A stretch of DNA of 52,197 nucleotides, taken from assembly GCA_046484285.1 (NCBI GenBank), contig JAWOBP010000226.1, positions 1 through 52,197 on the forward strand. Direction: 5' to 3'. The DNA is from CAZHCG01 sp046484285. GTDB taxonomy: Bacteria > Myxococcota_A > Polyangia > JAAYKL01. Below, in pieces: positions 32,311 through 43,000 of the stretch. The translations under genes and the position numbers were made by a program. Under the pieces are notes generated by a model. That model searched no databases and was not told the DNA's origin. It saw only the letters and a program-made list of their open reading frames with translations. Position 1 is the stretch's first letter; every line of letters begins with the position of its first letter.

Positions 32311-35300
32311 GGCCAGGCCTCCCCGATCCGGTCGATCAGCGGTCCGAGCACCCGCGCGGAGATCTGCTCGAAACGCGCCGACTCGTCGAATCCGGTCGCG
32401 CCGACCAGGTTGCCGTCCGCGAAGCAGCGCTCGGCCGGGCTGGAATCGAACCACTCTTTTTCGGCCTTTTTCTTCCAGTCCTTGCGCGCGGCAGCAAGCG
32501 CCTCTTTCTCGTTCTTTCCAGCGCATGCTTCGCGCGCGTACTCGAAGGATGTCTCCGGATGAAACGGCAGCGGCTCTGCGCGGCCCAGCAGGTAGATTCG
32601 CAGCAGCCTCGCCAGCAGCTCGCGCGCCTCCTCGCCCAGCGGGGGCAGATCGACGCGAACGACCGTTTTTTTGTCTGTTGCGGGACGCCCGATCAGTGCG
32701 CTGCGCCGCGGTAGATCGCCGGGAGCCGCGCAGCACAGCGCCAAATGGCGGATCCAGCCTTGGAGCAGGACGCCCGCCCGCATCCTGGAAAAGCGGCAGG
32801 CGACCAGGCCGCAGGAGCGCAGATCGCCCAGGCGTCCGACCAAACAAGGCGCGTCCTCCAGCCGGATGTTCAGCTCGAGAGGCTCGCGCTGATCGAGCCC
32901 GGCCAGGTCGTGGCCGGCTTCGATCAGCGGCTCCACCTCGGCCAGCATGCTCTCGTACCAGATCCGTCCCGGCTCGCCGTGAGGCAGCAGGCCCAGCGCG
33001 CCCAGGTAGCGGGGCAGATCGTCCGCGGGCCTTCCCGCGAGCCGCCACTCGAGCGCGGCCTGTCCCGCGTTGTATCGATTCAGCCCTTTCAAATCGGCCG
33101 GCTCTCGATCATCCTCGCGTCGCTCGACCCTGGGCGATCTCACGCCGAGCCGCGAATCGAGAAAGAACTCGGCCGGAAAACGGAAAAAGCGGAGCAGGTC
33201 CCAAAGGTCGACCGCGGGCGCGCCCGCCGGATCGGGCTCGAGACGCCCGGCGACGAACGGTGCTCGCGGGCGTGGCTCGGCGAGCAGGGAGCGGGCCGCG
33301 GGCAGCTGCTCGGCGGCGTAGCTGAACAGCCGCGAATCGGATCCGGCAGGCGCGAAGTAGCGCGGATCGAACGGGTGCAGGGGGTGCCGGATCTCGCTGC
33401 CCGGATCGATCGCGTCGAGGATCTCCTGCACCGCGACCGAGGGTGGCAGCGGCTCTCCGGTGTGGTCGTCGTGGGCCGTGTAGGTGATGATCAACCTGTC
33501 GCGTGCAGAGATCAGTGCTTCGAGAAGCTGGTAGCGATCGTCGTCGCGCACCGAGCGATCGCCGGGTCGCGAATGGCGGCTGATCAGATCGAACGACGGC
33601 GCGGTGCGCGAGCGCGGAAAAAAGCCGTCGTTCATCCCGACCAGCGCCACCGCTCGCGCGGGAATGCCGCGCATCGGCTTCAGCTCGCAGATCGTGACCC
33701 CCCCGGCCAAAAAGCTGCGCGATGCCGGCAGAGCGTCGAGGGCCTCCAGCACCCAGAGGCGCACGGCCTCGAATTCCAGCTCGCGATCGAACCCGGCCAG
33801 CTCGGCCGAGCGCGCCAGCGAGTCCAGTGCTTCCAGCGCCGCCGCGCTGGCCGAGTTCTCCGGGTCGGGATCTCCGATCAGCCGCCGCCAGTATTCGATC
33901 AGCACGTCGCGCCAGGCCGCGGGACTGCGGGCGCGCCGCAGATCCTCGACCGCGCCGAGCAGCTCGCCGCAAAAGCGCACCAGCCCGTCGAGCAGGTCGG
34001 CCGGGCCGCCCGCGACCGAGTCGCAGGGGGCCACGCCGCCAAACAGCCGTCGACTCCCGCTGCTCAGCGCGTGTCCCAGCAGAAGCCGATCGAGGCCGAA
34101 GCGCCAGGTGTGGTCGAGCAGTCGCGGCTGACTCAGCCGTTCGCGGTGCAGATCATCGGCGGCGAAGCGCACGCCCGATTCGCGCAGCCAGCGGCGCAGC
34201 GTCTCGACGTCCTCCGGCTCGAGTCCGAAGTTTTCGCGGACCGGCTCGCGCGAGAGAAAGTCGATCACTTCCGAGAGCCGCAGCCGTCCCCCGGCCAACT
34301 CCAGCAGATCCGCGAAAGCCTCCACCGCCGGAGAGTCGCTGCGCGCCTTTCGATCGGAGACGCGAAACGGAATCGCGCGCCCCGCTCCCGCGCTCCTCGC
34401 GAAAGCGGCCTCCAGGTAGGGAGCGTAGGTCTCCAGGTCGGGCGTCATCACCAGCAGCTCGTGGGGCGCTGCCTCGAGCCGCGAATCGTCGAGCGTCTCC
34501 AGCAGCCGGTCGACCAGCACCTCGGCCTCGCGAGCGGGTCCGTGGCAGGCGTGGATCTGGATCGTGCCGTCCGCCGCGGGCGGCGGGCCGCTGCTCACCT
34601 CGTAGAGATCGCGTTGCAGCGCGCCCAGCGCGGTGTCGGCCCGCGGTAAAGCGAACAGATCCTCTTCGCCGCCACCGGCCGAGGTGGCGTCGATCAACAC
34701 GTCCTGGAACTCGCGTCCCACGCGTCCGAGCGAGGCCAGCAGCGGATGACCGTCCGCGCCGCGGTCTTCTGCGCCCGCTTCCCGCCGAGTGAGATCGCCG
34801 AAGTAGTGCGGCGTGGGGGAGAGCTGGTAGAGCCGCACCTCTGTCGGCTCGGGCAGCGCGGCCAGGATGCGCACGTAGAGCGGCGGCAGGGTGGTCATTC
34901 CGAACAGCGAGAGCCGTCTGGGGAGTCGATCACAGCGCAGCCCGCCATCCGCCGCCCGCCGGAGAAAGTCGCGGGCCGTCTCGGCGACGTGTCGCGCCGA
35001 GGGACCGATCTGCCCGCGCAGAGCGTTCCACAGCGTGGACTGCCAGTCCCCCGAAGGCTCGCCGTCCTGCCACCCCAGGATCATCTCGGGGCGGTAGAGC
35101 AGGTACTCGTCGTAGGTGCGGGCCAGGACGCGGGCCAGCTGGTGCAACTGCGCGCCGCGCTCGTCTCCCTCCAGGTAGGAGGCGATCGGCGCAAAGCTCC
35201 GCTCGTCGAGCAGCGAGGGAAGCAGCTGTGCGATGGCGAAGGCGATCGCGCCCGGCTGGAACGGGGTCTCCTCGCCGCCGCGCTCGCCGCAAGCCGCAAA

Positions 35301-35516
35301 CAACAGATCGTCGATCAGGTCGCGGGGAAACGGAGTGCGCACCCCGGCGAAGACTCCGATCCTGCGGGCCAGCTGCTGGCCGAGCCAGCTGCGCATGCCC
35401 TGGCCCGGGACCGCCACGATTTCGGTCTCGAGCGGGCTGGGAGGATCGGCCGCGATCCGTTCGGCCAGATCGTCGGCCAGAGCCTCGAGAAGATTGCTGC
35501 GTATCAAGGTCACCAT
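32307..35516 (-). CDS. recC: Exodeoxyribonuclease V gamma subunit RecC
   Basis: A 1069-residue protein, near the expected size. The N-terminus has RSNLLEALADDLAERI and the 'VPGQGMRSWLGQQLARRIGV' element; 'RLSLFGMTTLPPLYVRILAAL' and 'ICELKPMRGIPARAVALVGMNDGFFPR' are typical RecC landmarks. RecC recognises Chi in enteric bacteria, but the Chi sequence in this organism cannot be inferred. The ATG at 35516 has no ribosome site; TATACT on the minus strand ends 11 nt upstream, so the message could be leaderless. First gene of the recCBD operon. Confidence 0.95.
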   Translation of the reverse strand: MVTLIRSNLLEALADDLAERIAADPPSPLETEIVAVPGQGMRSWLGQQLARRIGVFAGVRTPFPRDLIDDLLFAACGERGGEETPFQPGAIAFAIAQLLPSLLDERSFAPIASYLEGDERGAQLHQLARVLARTYDEYLLYRPEMILGWQDGEPSGDWQSTLWNALRGQIGPSARHVAETARDFLRRAADGGLRCDRLPRRLSLFGMTTLPPLYVRILAALPEPTEVRLYQLSPTPHYFGDLTRREAGAEDRGADGHPLLASLGRVGREFQDVLIDATSAGGGEEDLFALPRADTALGALQRDLYEVSSGPPPAADGTIQIHACHGPAREAEVLVDRLLETLDDSRLEAAPHELLVMTPDLETYAPYLEAAFARSAGAGRAIPFRVSDRKARSDSPAVEAFADLLELAGGRLRLSEVIDFLSREPVRENFGLEPEDVETLRRWLRESGVRFAADDLHRERLSQPRLLDHTWRFGLDRLLLGHALSSGSRRLFGGVAPCDSVAGGPADLLDGLVRFCGELLGAVEDLRRARSPAAWRDVLIEYWRRLIGDPDPENSASAAALEALDSLARSAELAGFDRELEFEAVRLWVLEALDALPASRSFLAGGVTICELKPMRGIPARAVALVGMNDGFFPRSRTAPSFDLISRHSRPGDRSVRDDDRYQLLEALISARDRLIITYTAHDDHTGEPLPPSVAVQEILDAIDPGSEIRHPLHPFDPRYFAPAGSDSRLFSYAAEQLPAARSLLAEPRPRAPFVAGRLEPDPAGAPAVDLWDLLRFFRFPAEFFLDSRLGVRSPRVERREDDREPADLKGLNRYNAGQAALEWRLAGRPADDLPRYLGALGLLPHGEPGRIWYESMLAEVEPLIEAGHDLAGLDQREPLELNIRLEDAPCLVGRLGDLRSCGLVACRFSRMRAGVLLQGWIRHLALCCAAPGDLPRRSALIGRPATDKKTVVRVDLPPLGEEARELLARLLRIYLLGRAEPLPFHPETSFEYAREACAGKNEKEALAAARKDWKKKAEKEWFDSSPAERCFADGNLVGATGFDESARFEQISARVLGPLIDRIGEAWP

Positions 35517-35527
35517 TTACGAAAAAC

Positions 35528-35533
35528 AGTATA
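35528..35533 (-). promoter_or_regulatory. Putative -10 element before recC
   Basis: TATACT on the minus strand within GTTCTATACTG, ending 11 nt before the recC ATG. No convincing -35 is seen. The whole divergent gap 35517-35668 is much more A/T-rich than its surroundings. Confidence 0.3.
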
Positions 35534-35668
35534 GAACACCAACGAGACGGCTTTTGTCCCATTTTGAAATTCGCAGAAAAAAAATGAATATCTTTGCGAC
35601 CATGTTCAACTACAATAATTGGAAACAAACGTAGAGTACGTGTTTTTGTAACAGGGAGGGGAAATCAG

Positions 35669-36961
35669 ATGACACCCTATAGACTGCTCGTCTGTGCTGC
35701 GCTGGCGGCGCTGTGCCTCGCGGCCTGCGGCTCGGAGCCGGCGGACTACAACCCGTCGTCGGACGCCGATTCCGATTCCGATGGCGACACCGATACCGAC
35801 ACCGACGCCGACGCGGACACGGATGCCGACGCCGATACCGACACGGACACCGACACGGACACGGACACGGATACGGACACGGACACGGACACGGACACGG
35901 ACACCGACACGGACACGGACACGGACACGGACAGCGACACGGACAGCGACACGGACACGGACACGGACAGCGACACGGACACGGACACCGACACGGACAG
36001 CGACACGGACACGGACACCGACACGGACAGCGGCACCGGCAACGAAGGAGACGTCTGCGCAGATGCGATTCCGATCTCGGGCTCGGGCGTCTACGACGGC
36101 AACACCGCCGGTCTGGCCGACGACTACGAGCCCGGAACGATGGACTGCACGGGCTTTTCCGGCGCGAATGGGCCCGACCAGGTCTGGGTGGTGAATCTCG
36201 AAGCGGGCCAGCAGATAGAGGTGACGCTTTCCCCGTACAGCTACGATTCGTCCCTCTACCTGGTTACCGACTGTGGAGATATCGACGGCAGCTGCCTGGA
36301 CGGCGACGACGCGGTCGGCACCGGGGCGGAGACCGCCGTGGTCGGCGTCGACGAGGCGACCACGGTCTACATCATCTGCGATGGCTACTCCGAGGGAGAT
36401 GCCGGTGCCTACTCGCTGTCGGTCACCTTCGGCGAGTACCAGCCCCTCTCGCTGCATTTCCGCGAGCGGATCGACTACTCGAGCGATTACTACATCCACC
36501 GCCTCTACATGGGGCCGAGCAGCTCGGCCGACCCGATCGGCGACAGCTGGAAGATACTGGCCGGTCCCGACGCGATGGACAACCAGGCGGCGGACGGAGC
36601 GTGGGCGCAGGGGGTGATCTCCGACCTGACCCAGCACAGTGGCGAGACAGTCCGCTTCTCCTTCTACTACAGCGGCCAGAACGCGGACTCCTGGTACCTG
36701 GACGACATCTGCATCGCGCTGACAGACCAGCAGGAATACCCGTCGAGCTGCAGCTGGTCGGAAAACTTCGACTCGGTGAGCGCTCCGGCGCTGCCCACTG
36801 GCTGGCTCTTGGTGGCGAGCGATTGGGACGATGGTGGCACCAACGACTGGACGACCCATGAATCGGTATCGTACAGCGAGCCCAACTCGGCCTACATTCC
36901 GCCGAGCTACAGCAATTACCAGGCCAAGCACCTGATCAGCCCCCCGATCGAGCTGCCCTGA
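35669..36961 (+). CDS. PPC-domain lipoprotein with long Asp-Thr/Ser linker, truncated C-terminal domain
   Basis: A 430-residue protein. GGGAGGGG precedes the ATG. Lipobox LAAC, Cys20. Residues 32-121 alternate Asp with Thr, Ser or Ala. Then a pre-peptidase C-terminal (PPC)-like domain, from CADAIPISGSGVYDGNT through DQVWVVNLEAGQQIEVTL to GAYSLSVTF (about residues 129-252). Next is a segment whose second half, VRFSFYYSGQNADSWYLDD, resembles the second half of a choice-of-anchor J domain. The last part, ENFDSVSAPALPTGW to LISPPIELP, resembles the first half of another such domain and stops abruptly with a TGA directly abutting the converging M20 gene. The C-terminal half is missing. Confidence 0.78.
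   Translation: MTPYRLLVCAALAALCLAACGSEPADYNPSSDADSDSDGDTDTDTDADADTDADADTDTDTDTDTDTDTDTDTDTDTDTDTDTDTDTDSDTDSDTDTDTDSDTDTDTDTDSDTDTDTDTDSGTGNEGDVCADAIPISGSGVYDGNTAGLADDYEPGTMDCTGFSGANGPDQVWVVNLEAGQQIEVTLSPYSYDSSLYLVTDCGDIDGSCLDGDDAVGTGAETAVVGVDEATTVYIICDGYSEGDAGAYSLSVTFGEYQPLSLHFRERIDYSSDYYIHRLYMGPSSSADPIGDSWKILAGPDAMDNQAADGAWAQGVISDLTQHSGETVRFSFYYSGQNADSWYLDDICIALTDQQEYPSSCSWSENFDSVSAPALPTGWLLVASDWDDGGTNDWTTHESVSYSEPNSAYIPPSYSNYQAKHLISPPIELP
35762..36031 (+). repeat. Hexanucleotide repeat encoding the Asp-Thr/Ser linker
   Basis: About 270 bp of near-perfect 6-bp units, dominated by GACACG with GATACG, GACACC and GACAGC variants. The frame is preserved by any change of whole units. Not a CRISPR array: no unique spacers. 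Confidence 0.93.
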
Positions 36962-38167
36962 TCAGCCGCTCTCGGTCGGGATGCGGCCCGCGGCGCGAAC
37001 GAGCAGCTCGGCGCCGATCGCGAGCGCGCGCTCGTCGATGTCGAAGCGCGGGTGGTGATGGGGAAAGATCTCGTCGGCCGCCGGGTCGCCGCAGCCCACC
37101 AGCGCCAGTGCGCCGGAAATCTCCTCTAGCACCAGTGCGAAGTCCTCTCCCACCATCACCGGCCGTGGATCGGCGGGAGGGCTTTCGCCGCTGATTTCGG
37201 CGGCGATCCCGCGCAGCGCGGCGGCGACGCCCGCGTCGTTGATCAACGGCGGCAGGTCCTCCCGGTAGCCGACCTCGGCAGCTCCGCCGTGGGCCTCGGC
37301 CGCGAGGCGCGCGGTCAGCTCCAGCCCGCGCCGCAGCCGCTCGCGGACGTCGGGATCGAATGCGCGGATCGTGCCGCGCAGCCGCACCTCGGGCGGGATC
37401 ACGTTGAACGCCTCGCCGCCGTACACCGCGGTGAAGCTGAGCACCGCCGGGTCGAACGCCGCGGTGCGCCGCGAGATCAGCGCCTGCGAGGAGGTCACGA
37501 TCTGTGCGGCGATCGCGATCGGATCGACGCCCAGCTCGGGAGTCGCCGCGTGAGTGCCCTGGCCGCGCACGATCAGCTCGAAGCCGTCGACGCTGGCCAT
37601 CATCGGCCCGTCGGCGATCGCGATCTCGCCGGTGGCCAGCGGAGTCCAGACGTGCAGCGCCAACGCCGCGTCCGGGACCGGATCGGCCAGCACGCCGGCG
37701 CGGATCATCTCGGCAGCACCGCCGCCGCCTTCCTCCGCCGGCTGGAAGATCAGCTTGACCGCGCCGCGCTCCAGGCCGCGGGAGGCCAGCACGCGGGCCG
37801 CTCCGAGCAGCATCGCCACGTGGGCGTCGTGGCCGCAGGCGTGCATCGCGCCTTCGTGCAGCGAGCGGTAGGGGGAATCGGCGGCCTCGGCGATCGGCAG
37901 CGCGTCCATGTCGGCGCGCAGCAGCAGCACCGGACCGGGCTTCCGACCCTCGATCAGGGCCGTCACGCCGGTGCCGGCCAGCGGCGAGGCCGGAATTCCG
38001 AGCTCCTCGAGGCGCTCCAGGATCACCCGCTGGGTGCGACGCTCCTCGTGGGCCAGCTCGGGGTGGGCGTGCAGATCGCGCCTGGTGGCGACCATCTCGT
38101 CGAAAACGCCGGCCACGTCGTCGGAGATCTCGACCCCGACCTGCTCGAAAAAACCGCTGCGCTCCAT
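36962..38167 (-). CDS. M20-family metal-dependent amidohydrolase/peptidase
   Basis: A 401-residue protein with no signal peptide. Seen: RRDLHAHPELAHEE (residues about 29-42), LLLRADMDALPI, GAMHACGHDAHVAMLLGAAR with the Cys/His metal ligands, the catalytic Glu in LIFQPAEEGGGGA, a dimerisation-domain GTHAA motif and a late HHHPRFDIDE. These match the IAA-amino-acid hydrolase/N-acyl-amino-acid amidohydrolase group, which remove acyl groups from amino acids. The precise substrate is unknown. ATG at 38167 has GCGGGG upstream. Converges on the linker lipoprotein without a gap. Confidence 0.92.
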   Translation of the reverse strand: MERSGFFEQVGVEISDDVAGVFDEMVATRRDLHAHPELAHEERRTQRVILERLEELGIPASPLAGTGVTALIEGRKPGPVLLLRADMDALPIAEAADSPYRSLHEGAMHACGHDAHVAMLLGAARVLASRGLERGAVKLIFQPAEEGGGGAAEMIRAGVLADPVPDAALALHVWTPLATGEIAIADGPMMASVDGFELIVRGQGTHAATPELGVDPIAIAAQIVTSSQALISRRTAAFDPAVLSFTAVYGGEAFNVIPPEVRLRGTIRAFDPDVRERLRRGLELTARLAAEAHGGAAEVGYREDLPPLINDAGVAAALRGIAAEISGESPPADPRPVMVGEDFALVLEEISGALALVGCGDPAADEIFPHHHPRFDIDERALAIGAELLVRAAGRIPTESG

Positions 38168-38319
38168 CCCCGCGATGCTACCCCGAACCGGCGGTTGGAG
38201 TCCACAGCGATGCCCCCGGCGGCCCCGGGTCGCTGCCGTTTGCCCCGGTGGATCTTGGGGTGGAGGCCGTGACGTCGGCGGTTCAGTGATGTATGTAGTA
38301 TCGGCTCGGAGATTGTCGG

Positions 38320-38658
38320 TTGAATGCTTTGGACGATACTTTGGAGCGGGACGAGGGCGATGCCGCCTTAGACGAGGTCGTGGAGCTGCCGATCGACGGC
38401 ACGCTCGACCTGCATACGTTCCGCCCGGGCGAGGTGGCCGAGCTGGTCGCGGACTACGTTGACGAGTGCCGTTCGCGCGGAATCCTGGAGGTGCGGATCG
38501 TGCACGGCAAGGGAACCGGCACTCTGCGGCGGATCGTCCACTCCGCGTTGGAGCGCCATCCGGCGGTGATCGGCTACAGGCTGGCCGGTCACGGGCGCGG
38601 CTCCTGGGGCGCCACCCTGGCCGAACTGCGCCCGGCCGGGGTGGACCGGGAGGAATGA
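38320..38658 (+). CDS. Small Smr-domain protein
   Basis: A 112-residue protein. After a short acidic N-terminal tail, residues 27-105 form an Smr (small MutS-related) domain: DGTLDLHTFRPGEVAELVADY begins it and VRIVHGKGTGTLRRIVHSAL holds the HGxGTGxLR signature. Stand-alone Smr proteins nick DNA or cleave RNA (for example at stalled or collided ribosomes). TTG at 38320 gives MNALDD; a TTG at 38329 is an alternative. There is no clear ribosome site. It precedes the efflux operon by 84 bp. Confidence 0.85.
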   Translation: MNALDDTLERDEGDAALDEVVELPIDGTLDLHTFRPGEVAELVADYVDECRSRGILEVRIVHGKGTGTLRRIVHSALERHPAVIGYRLAGHGRGSWGATLAELRPAGVDREE

Positions 38659-38742
38659 AGCGGGACACCGTGCGTTTTGTCAGCCAGAAAGAACTCTGGC
38701 GTCCCGGCTGTTTTTCGGATCGGGGAGGCTGAGCAAGATAGG

Positions 38743-40002
38743 ATGAAGACCTTTTTGAAAGTCCTGCTGGGCCTCGGCATCCTGCTGGCCGGTTTCGGCC
38801 TGTTCTACCTGCTGACGACGATGAAGCAAAAGCCGGAGCGGCAGGAGCCGCCCGACGGAAGCGCGGTGGTCGAGGTGACCGAGGTCGCGGCCGCCTCCGG
38901 GCCGGCCACGATTGGCTCGATGGGCGTCGTGGTTCCGGCCAGGGAGGTGACCGTGGTGCTCCAGGTCAGCGGTCGCGCCGTCGAGGTTTCGCCGGACCTG
39001 GTGCCCGGCGGGCGGGTACGCGAGGGGCAGTTGCTGGCGCGCATCGACCCACGCGACTACGACTTGGCCATTCGGCAGCAGCGCGCCGCCGTGACCAGCG
39101 CCGAGATGGAGCTGGCCACGGAGCGGGCTCGCAAGGAGGTGGCGGAGCGCGAGTGGAGCCTGATCGCAGACGAGCTGCGGCCCAGCGAGGAGGGGCGCAA
39201 GCTGGCCCTGCGAGAGATCCAGATCGAGACGGCCGAGGCCGCGCTCGACTCGGCCCGGAGCGGGCTGGACCAGGCGCGGCTGGCGCGCAGCCGCACCGCA
39301 GTGCGGGCGCCGTTCGATGCGGTGGTCATCGAGGAGATGGTGGACGAGGGCCAGGTGCTGGGTCCGTCGAGCAAGGTGGCCACACTGGTGGACAGCACCC
39401 GCTTCTGGGTACGCGCCACCGTTCCGATGGACCGGTTGCCCTGGATCTCGCTGCCCGACGAAGACGGCGAGGGCGGCTCCCGGGTGCTGGTCAGTCAGCG
39501 CGTCGGCCCCGGAGATGTGGTCGAGCGGCGCGGGCGGGTGGTGCGCCTGCTCGGCGATCTCGACGAGCTGGGCAAGATGGCGCGATTGCTGATCGAGGTC
39601 TCCGATCCGCTGGGTCCGGAGGGTGGCGGAGGAGCCGAGCTGCCCTTGCTTCTGGGCGCCTATGTCAATGCCGAGATCGAAGGCCCCGAGCTGAAAGACG
39701 TGGTCTCGGTGCCGCGCACCGCGCTGCGCGACAGGGACCGGCTCTGGATCAAACGAGACGGTGAGCTGGCGATCGAGACGATCGAGGTGGTCTGGACCAC
39801 CGAGCAGCGCGTCTTCGTGCGCGGTGATGTCTCGGTCGGGGAGCAGGTGGTGACCAGTCGCATCCCGGCGCCGGTGGAGGGCATGCCGCTCAAGGTCAAC
39901 GGCGTCGGAGACGCGGACGCCGGGTCGGCCGTGGCCGAGCCGACCGCGGGAACCGATGGTGGCGGCCGGGCGGGCAGCGGGGGCGTCGGAGCCTCGCGAT
40001 GA
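38743..40002 (+). CDS. RND efflux periplasmic adaptor (HlyD/MFP family)
   Basis: A 419-residue protein anchored by one helix (residues 6-25). The lipoyl-like half GRAVEVSPDLVPGGRVREGQLLARIDPRDY (about 90-119), long coiled-coil hairpin (AAVTSAEMELATERARKEV to QIETAEAALDSARSGLDQARL, about 125-185), closing lipoyl half ARSRTAVRAPFDAVVIEE and a beta-barrel domain match the MFP family. It bridges the inner-membrane pump and the TolC channel. GGGGAGG lies about 14 bp upstream of the ATG. The stop overlaps the pump gene in an ATGA junction. Confidence 0.92.
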   Translation: MKTFLKVLLGLGILLAGFGLFYLLTTMKQKPERQEPPDGSAVVEVTEVAAASGPATIGSMGVVVPAREVTVVLQVSGRAVEVSPDLVPGGRVREGQLLARIDPRDYDLAIRQQRAAVTSAEMELATERARKEVAEREWSLIADELRPSEEGRKLALREIQIETAEAALDSARSGLDQARLARSRTAVRAPFDAVVIEEMVDEGQVLGPSSKVATLVDSTRFWVRATVPMDRLPWISLPDEDGEGGSRVLVSQRVGPGDVVERRGRVVRLLGDLDELGKMARLLIEVSDPLGPEGGGGAELPLLLGAYVNAEIEGPELKDVVSVPRTALRDRDRLWIKRDGELAIETIEVVWTTEQRVFVRGDVSVGEQVVTSRIPAPVEGMPLKVNGVGDADAGSAVAEPTAGTDGGGRAGSGGVGASR

Positions 40003-43000
40003 AGCGCGCGGAGCTCTACAAGGGGCCGATCTCCTGGATGGCCCGCAACCCGGTCGCCTCCAACCTGCTGATGCTGGTGCTGATCGTGGGCGGGCTGATC
40101 ATGTCGTTCCGCATTCGCCAGGAGGTGTTCCCCAACATCGAGCTGGACCAGATTTCGATCACAGTGCCCTATCCCGGAGCCAGCCCCGAGGAGGTGGAGC
40201 AGGGCATCCTGCTGGCGATCGAGGAGTCGGTGCGCACCCTGGACGGCGTCAAGGAGGTGACGAGCACCGCCGCCGAGGGCGTGGGCTACGTGAGCGTGGA
40301 GCTGGAGGTCGGCTCCGATCGCAACAAGGCGCTGTCGGACGTCAAGAATCACGTCGATCGTATCGTGACTTTCCCCGAAGAGGCCGAAGAGCCGATCGTC
40401 TCGCTGCCGGAGTACAAGCGAGAGGCGCTGTGGGTCGTGGTTCACGGTGACGTATCGATGCAGGTGCTGCACGAGTTGGGCGAGCAGGCGCGCGACAGGC
40501 TGTTGGAGCACCCCGACATCTCCTACGTCGAGCTTTCGGGGGTCAAGCCGCTGGAGATCTCCGTCGAGATTGCCCAGGAGACGCTGCGCCGTCACGGCCT
40601 GACGCTGTCGGGCGTGGCCGAGCGCGTGCGCAGCACCGCCTTGGAGTTGCCGGCCGGCGGGGTCAAGACCGAGGGTGGCGAGGTGCTGCTGCGCACCGCC
40701 GAGCGCCGCGATCTGGGTTCCGAGTTCGCCGACATCCCGGTCGCCGTCTCCTCGGACGGCACCACGCTCGAGTTGGGCCGGATCGCGAACATCGAGGACG
40801 GCTACGCCGAGGTCGACATGGCGGCCCACTTCGAGGGTCAGCCGTGCGTGATGGCCAAGGTCTACTCGGTGGGGCAGGAGTCCCCCACCCAGGTGGCCAA
40901 GGCCGCCCTCGAGGTGGCCGACGAGCTGCGCGGGAGGCTGCCGCCCGGAATCGGCGTGCACAAGTGGAGGGACTCCTCCGAGCTGTACGACCAGAGACTC
41001 GACCTGCTGCTGCGCAACGCGGCGATCGGGCTGGCTCTGGTGCTGCTGATCCTGGGGTTGTTCCTCGAGCCGCGGCTGGCGTTCTGGGTCACGATGGGCA
41101 TCCCGATCTCGTTTATGGGTTCGTTTTTGGTGCTGCCGGCGATGGACGTCTCGCTCAACATGATGTCGCTGTTCGCCTTCATCGTCACGCTGGGCATGGT
41201 GGTCGACGATGCGATCGTGGTCGGAGAGAACGCCTTTCGCCATCGCCGCGAGGGGAAGGGCTTCGTCGAGTCGGCGGTGATCGGAGCCCGCGAGATGGCG
41301 ATGCCGGTCACCTTCTCGATCGCCACGACGGTCTGCGCCTTCTCGCCGCTGCTGTTCATCCCCGGTCCGCGCGGCAAGTGGATGTTCGCCATTCCCGTGG
41401 TCGCAATCTCGGTGCTGGTGCTCTCGCTGGTGGAGTCGTTCTTCGTGCTGCCCGGCCACGTGGCGCACGTCGGCCGGCCGGGATCGATCATGGGCAGGAT
41501 CATCCGCTACCAGAGCCGCTTCTCGCGCGGAGTGGAGAGATTCATCGCGCGCGTCTACGCCCCGCTGGTCCGCTTCGCGCTGCGCAACCGCGGCCTGACT
41601 CTGGCGGTGGGCGTGGCGCTGTTCCTCGGCGCGCTGGGCCTGATGAAGGGCGGCCAGGTGCAGATGATCGATTTTCCCCGCGAGGAGTCGGACTGGGTTT
41701 TCGCCGACGCCGGTCTGCAGTACGGAGTCGCGCCCGAGGAGACCGAGGAGGTGATGCAGCGCATGGTCCGCGCGGCCAGGGAGACGATCGCGGAAAACGG
41801 CGGCGAGCGGATCGACGAAGGGATTTTCTCTGTGCTGGGCCTGGCCCGCACCACCCGCGGCTGGTCCGAGGGCAGCCACCTGACACAGGTGGGCGTCTTC
41901 CTGGTGCCCACCGACGAGCGGGACATCTCGTCCAGCGAGTTCGCTCGCATCTGGCGCGAGAAGCTGGGAGAGATTCCCGGCCTGGAGTTCATCAAGTTCG
42001 ATTCCAGCACCGGCCACGGCGAGACGCCGCCGATCGACGTGATGGTCAGTCACCGCGATCCGGAGATGATCGAGGAGGCGGCCCGCGATCTGAGCGCCGA
42101 GCTGGAGACGTTCGCCGGAGTCGAGGACGTGGACGACGGGATCGAGCTGGGCAAGCCGCAGCTCGACTTCGAGCTGTCCGAGGCCGGGGAGCGGGCCGGG
42201 CTGACGCCGCGGGACATCGCGGCGCAGGTCCGCTCGTCGTTCTACGGCGCCGAGGCGCTGCGCCAGCAGCGCGGGCGCAACGAGCTGAAGGTGATGGTGC
42301 GCCTGCCACGCGAGGAGCGCGAGTCGCTGGAGAACGTCGAGGACCTGATGCTGCGCACGCCGCGCGGCGGAGAGATGCCGCTGCGGCTCGCGGCCGAGGT
42401 GGAGCGCGGACGGGCCTACACCGAGATCAACCGGGTGGACGGCAAGCGAATCCTGCGCGTGCAAGGAGAGGTGGTCGAGGGCGAGGCCAACGCGCAGGAC
42501 ATCATGCAGGAGCTGTTCACTGTCACTCTGCCCGAGCTGCGCCGCCGGCACCAGGGTCTGACCTGGGAGCGCGCCGGCCGCCAGAAGTCGATGCAGGAGT
42601 TCTTCGACTACCTGATCGTGGGCTTCGGCTTCGCCCTGCTGGGTATCTACGGGTTGATCGCCGTACCGCTGAGGAGCTTTGTGCAGCCGCTGATGGTGGT
42701 GATGATCGCGATTCCGTTCGGTTTCGTGGGCGCGGTGCTGGGTCACTGGATTCTCGATCTCAAGTGGAGCCTGATCAGCTGGACCGGCCTGGTTGCGCTC
42801 TCCGGCGTGGTGGTCAACGACTCGCTGGTCTACGCCGCCGCGGCCAACCGTTTCCGCGAGTCGGGGCTGAGGCGCTTCAAGGCGGCCGAGATGGCCGGGC
42901 GCCAGCGCTTCAGGCCGATTCTGCTGACCTCCCTGACCACCTTCGGCGGCCTGGCCCCGATGATCTTCGAGACCTCGACCCAGGCCAGGATCCTGGTGCC

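Noticed and set aside
35762..36031. Long regular repeats that could suggest a CRISPR array or satellite
   Set aside because: The units are 6 bp with no spacers and lie in an open reading frame as an Asp-Thr linker; no cas genes nearby.
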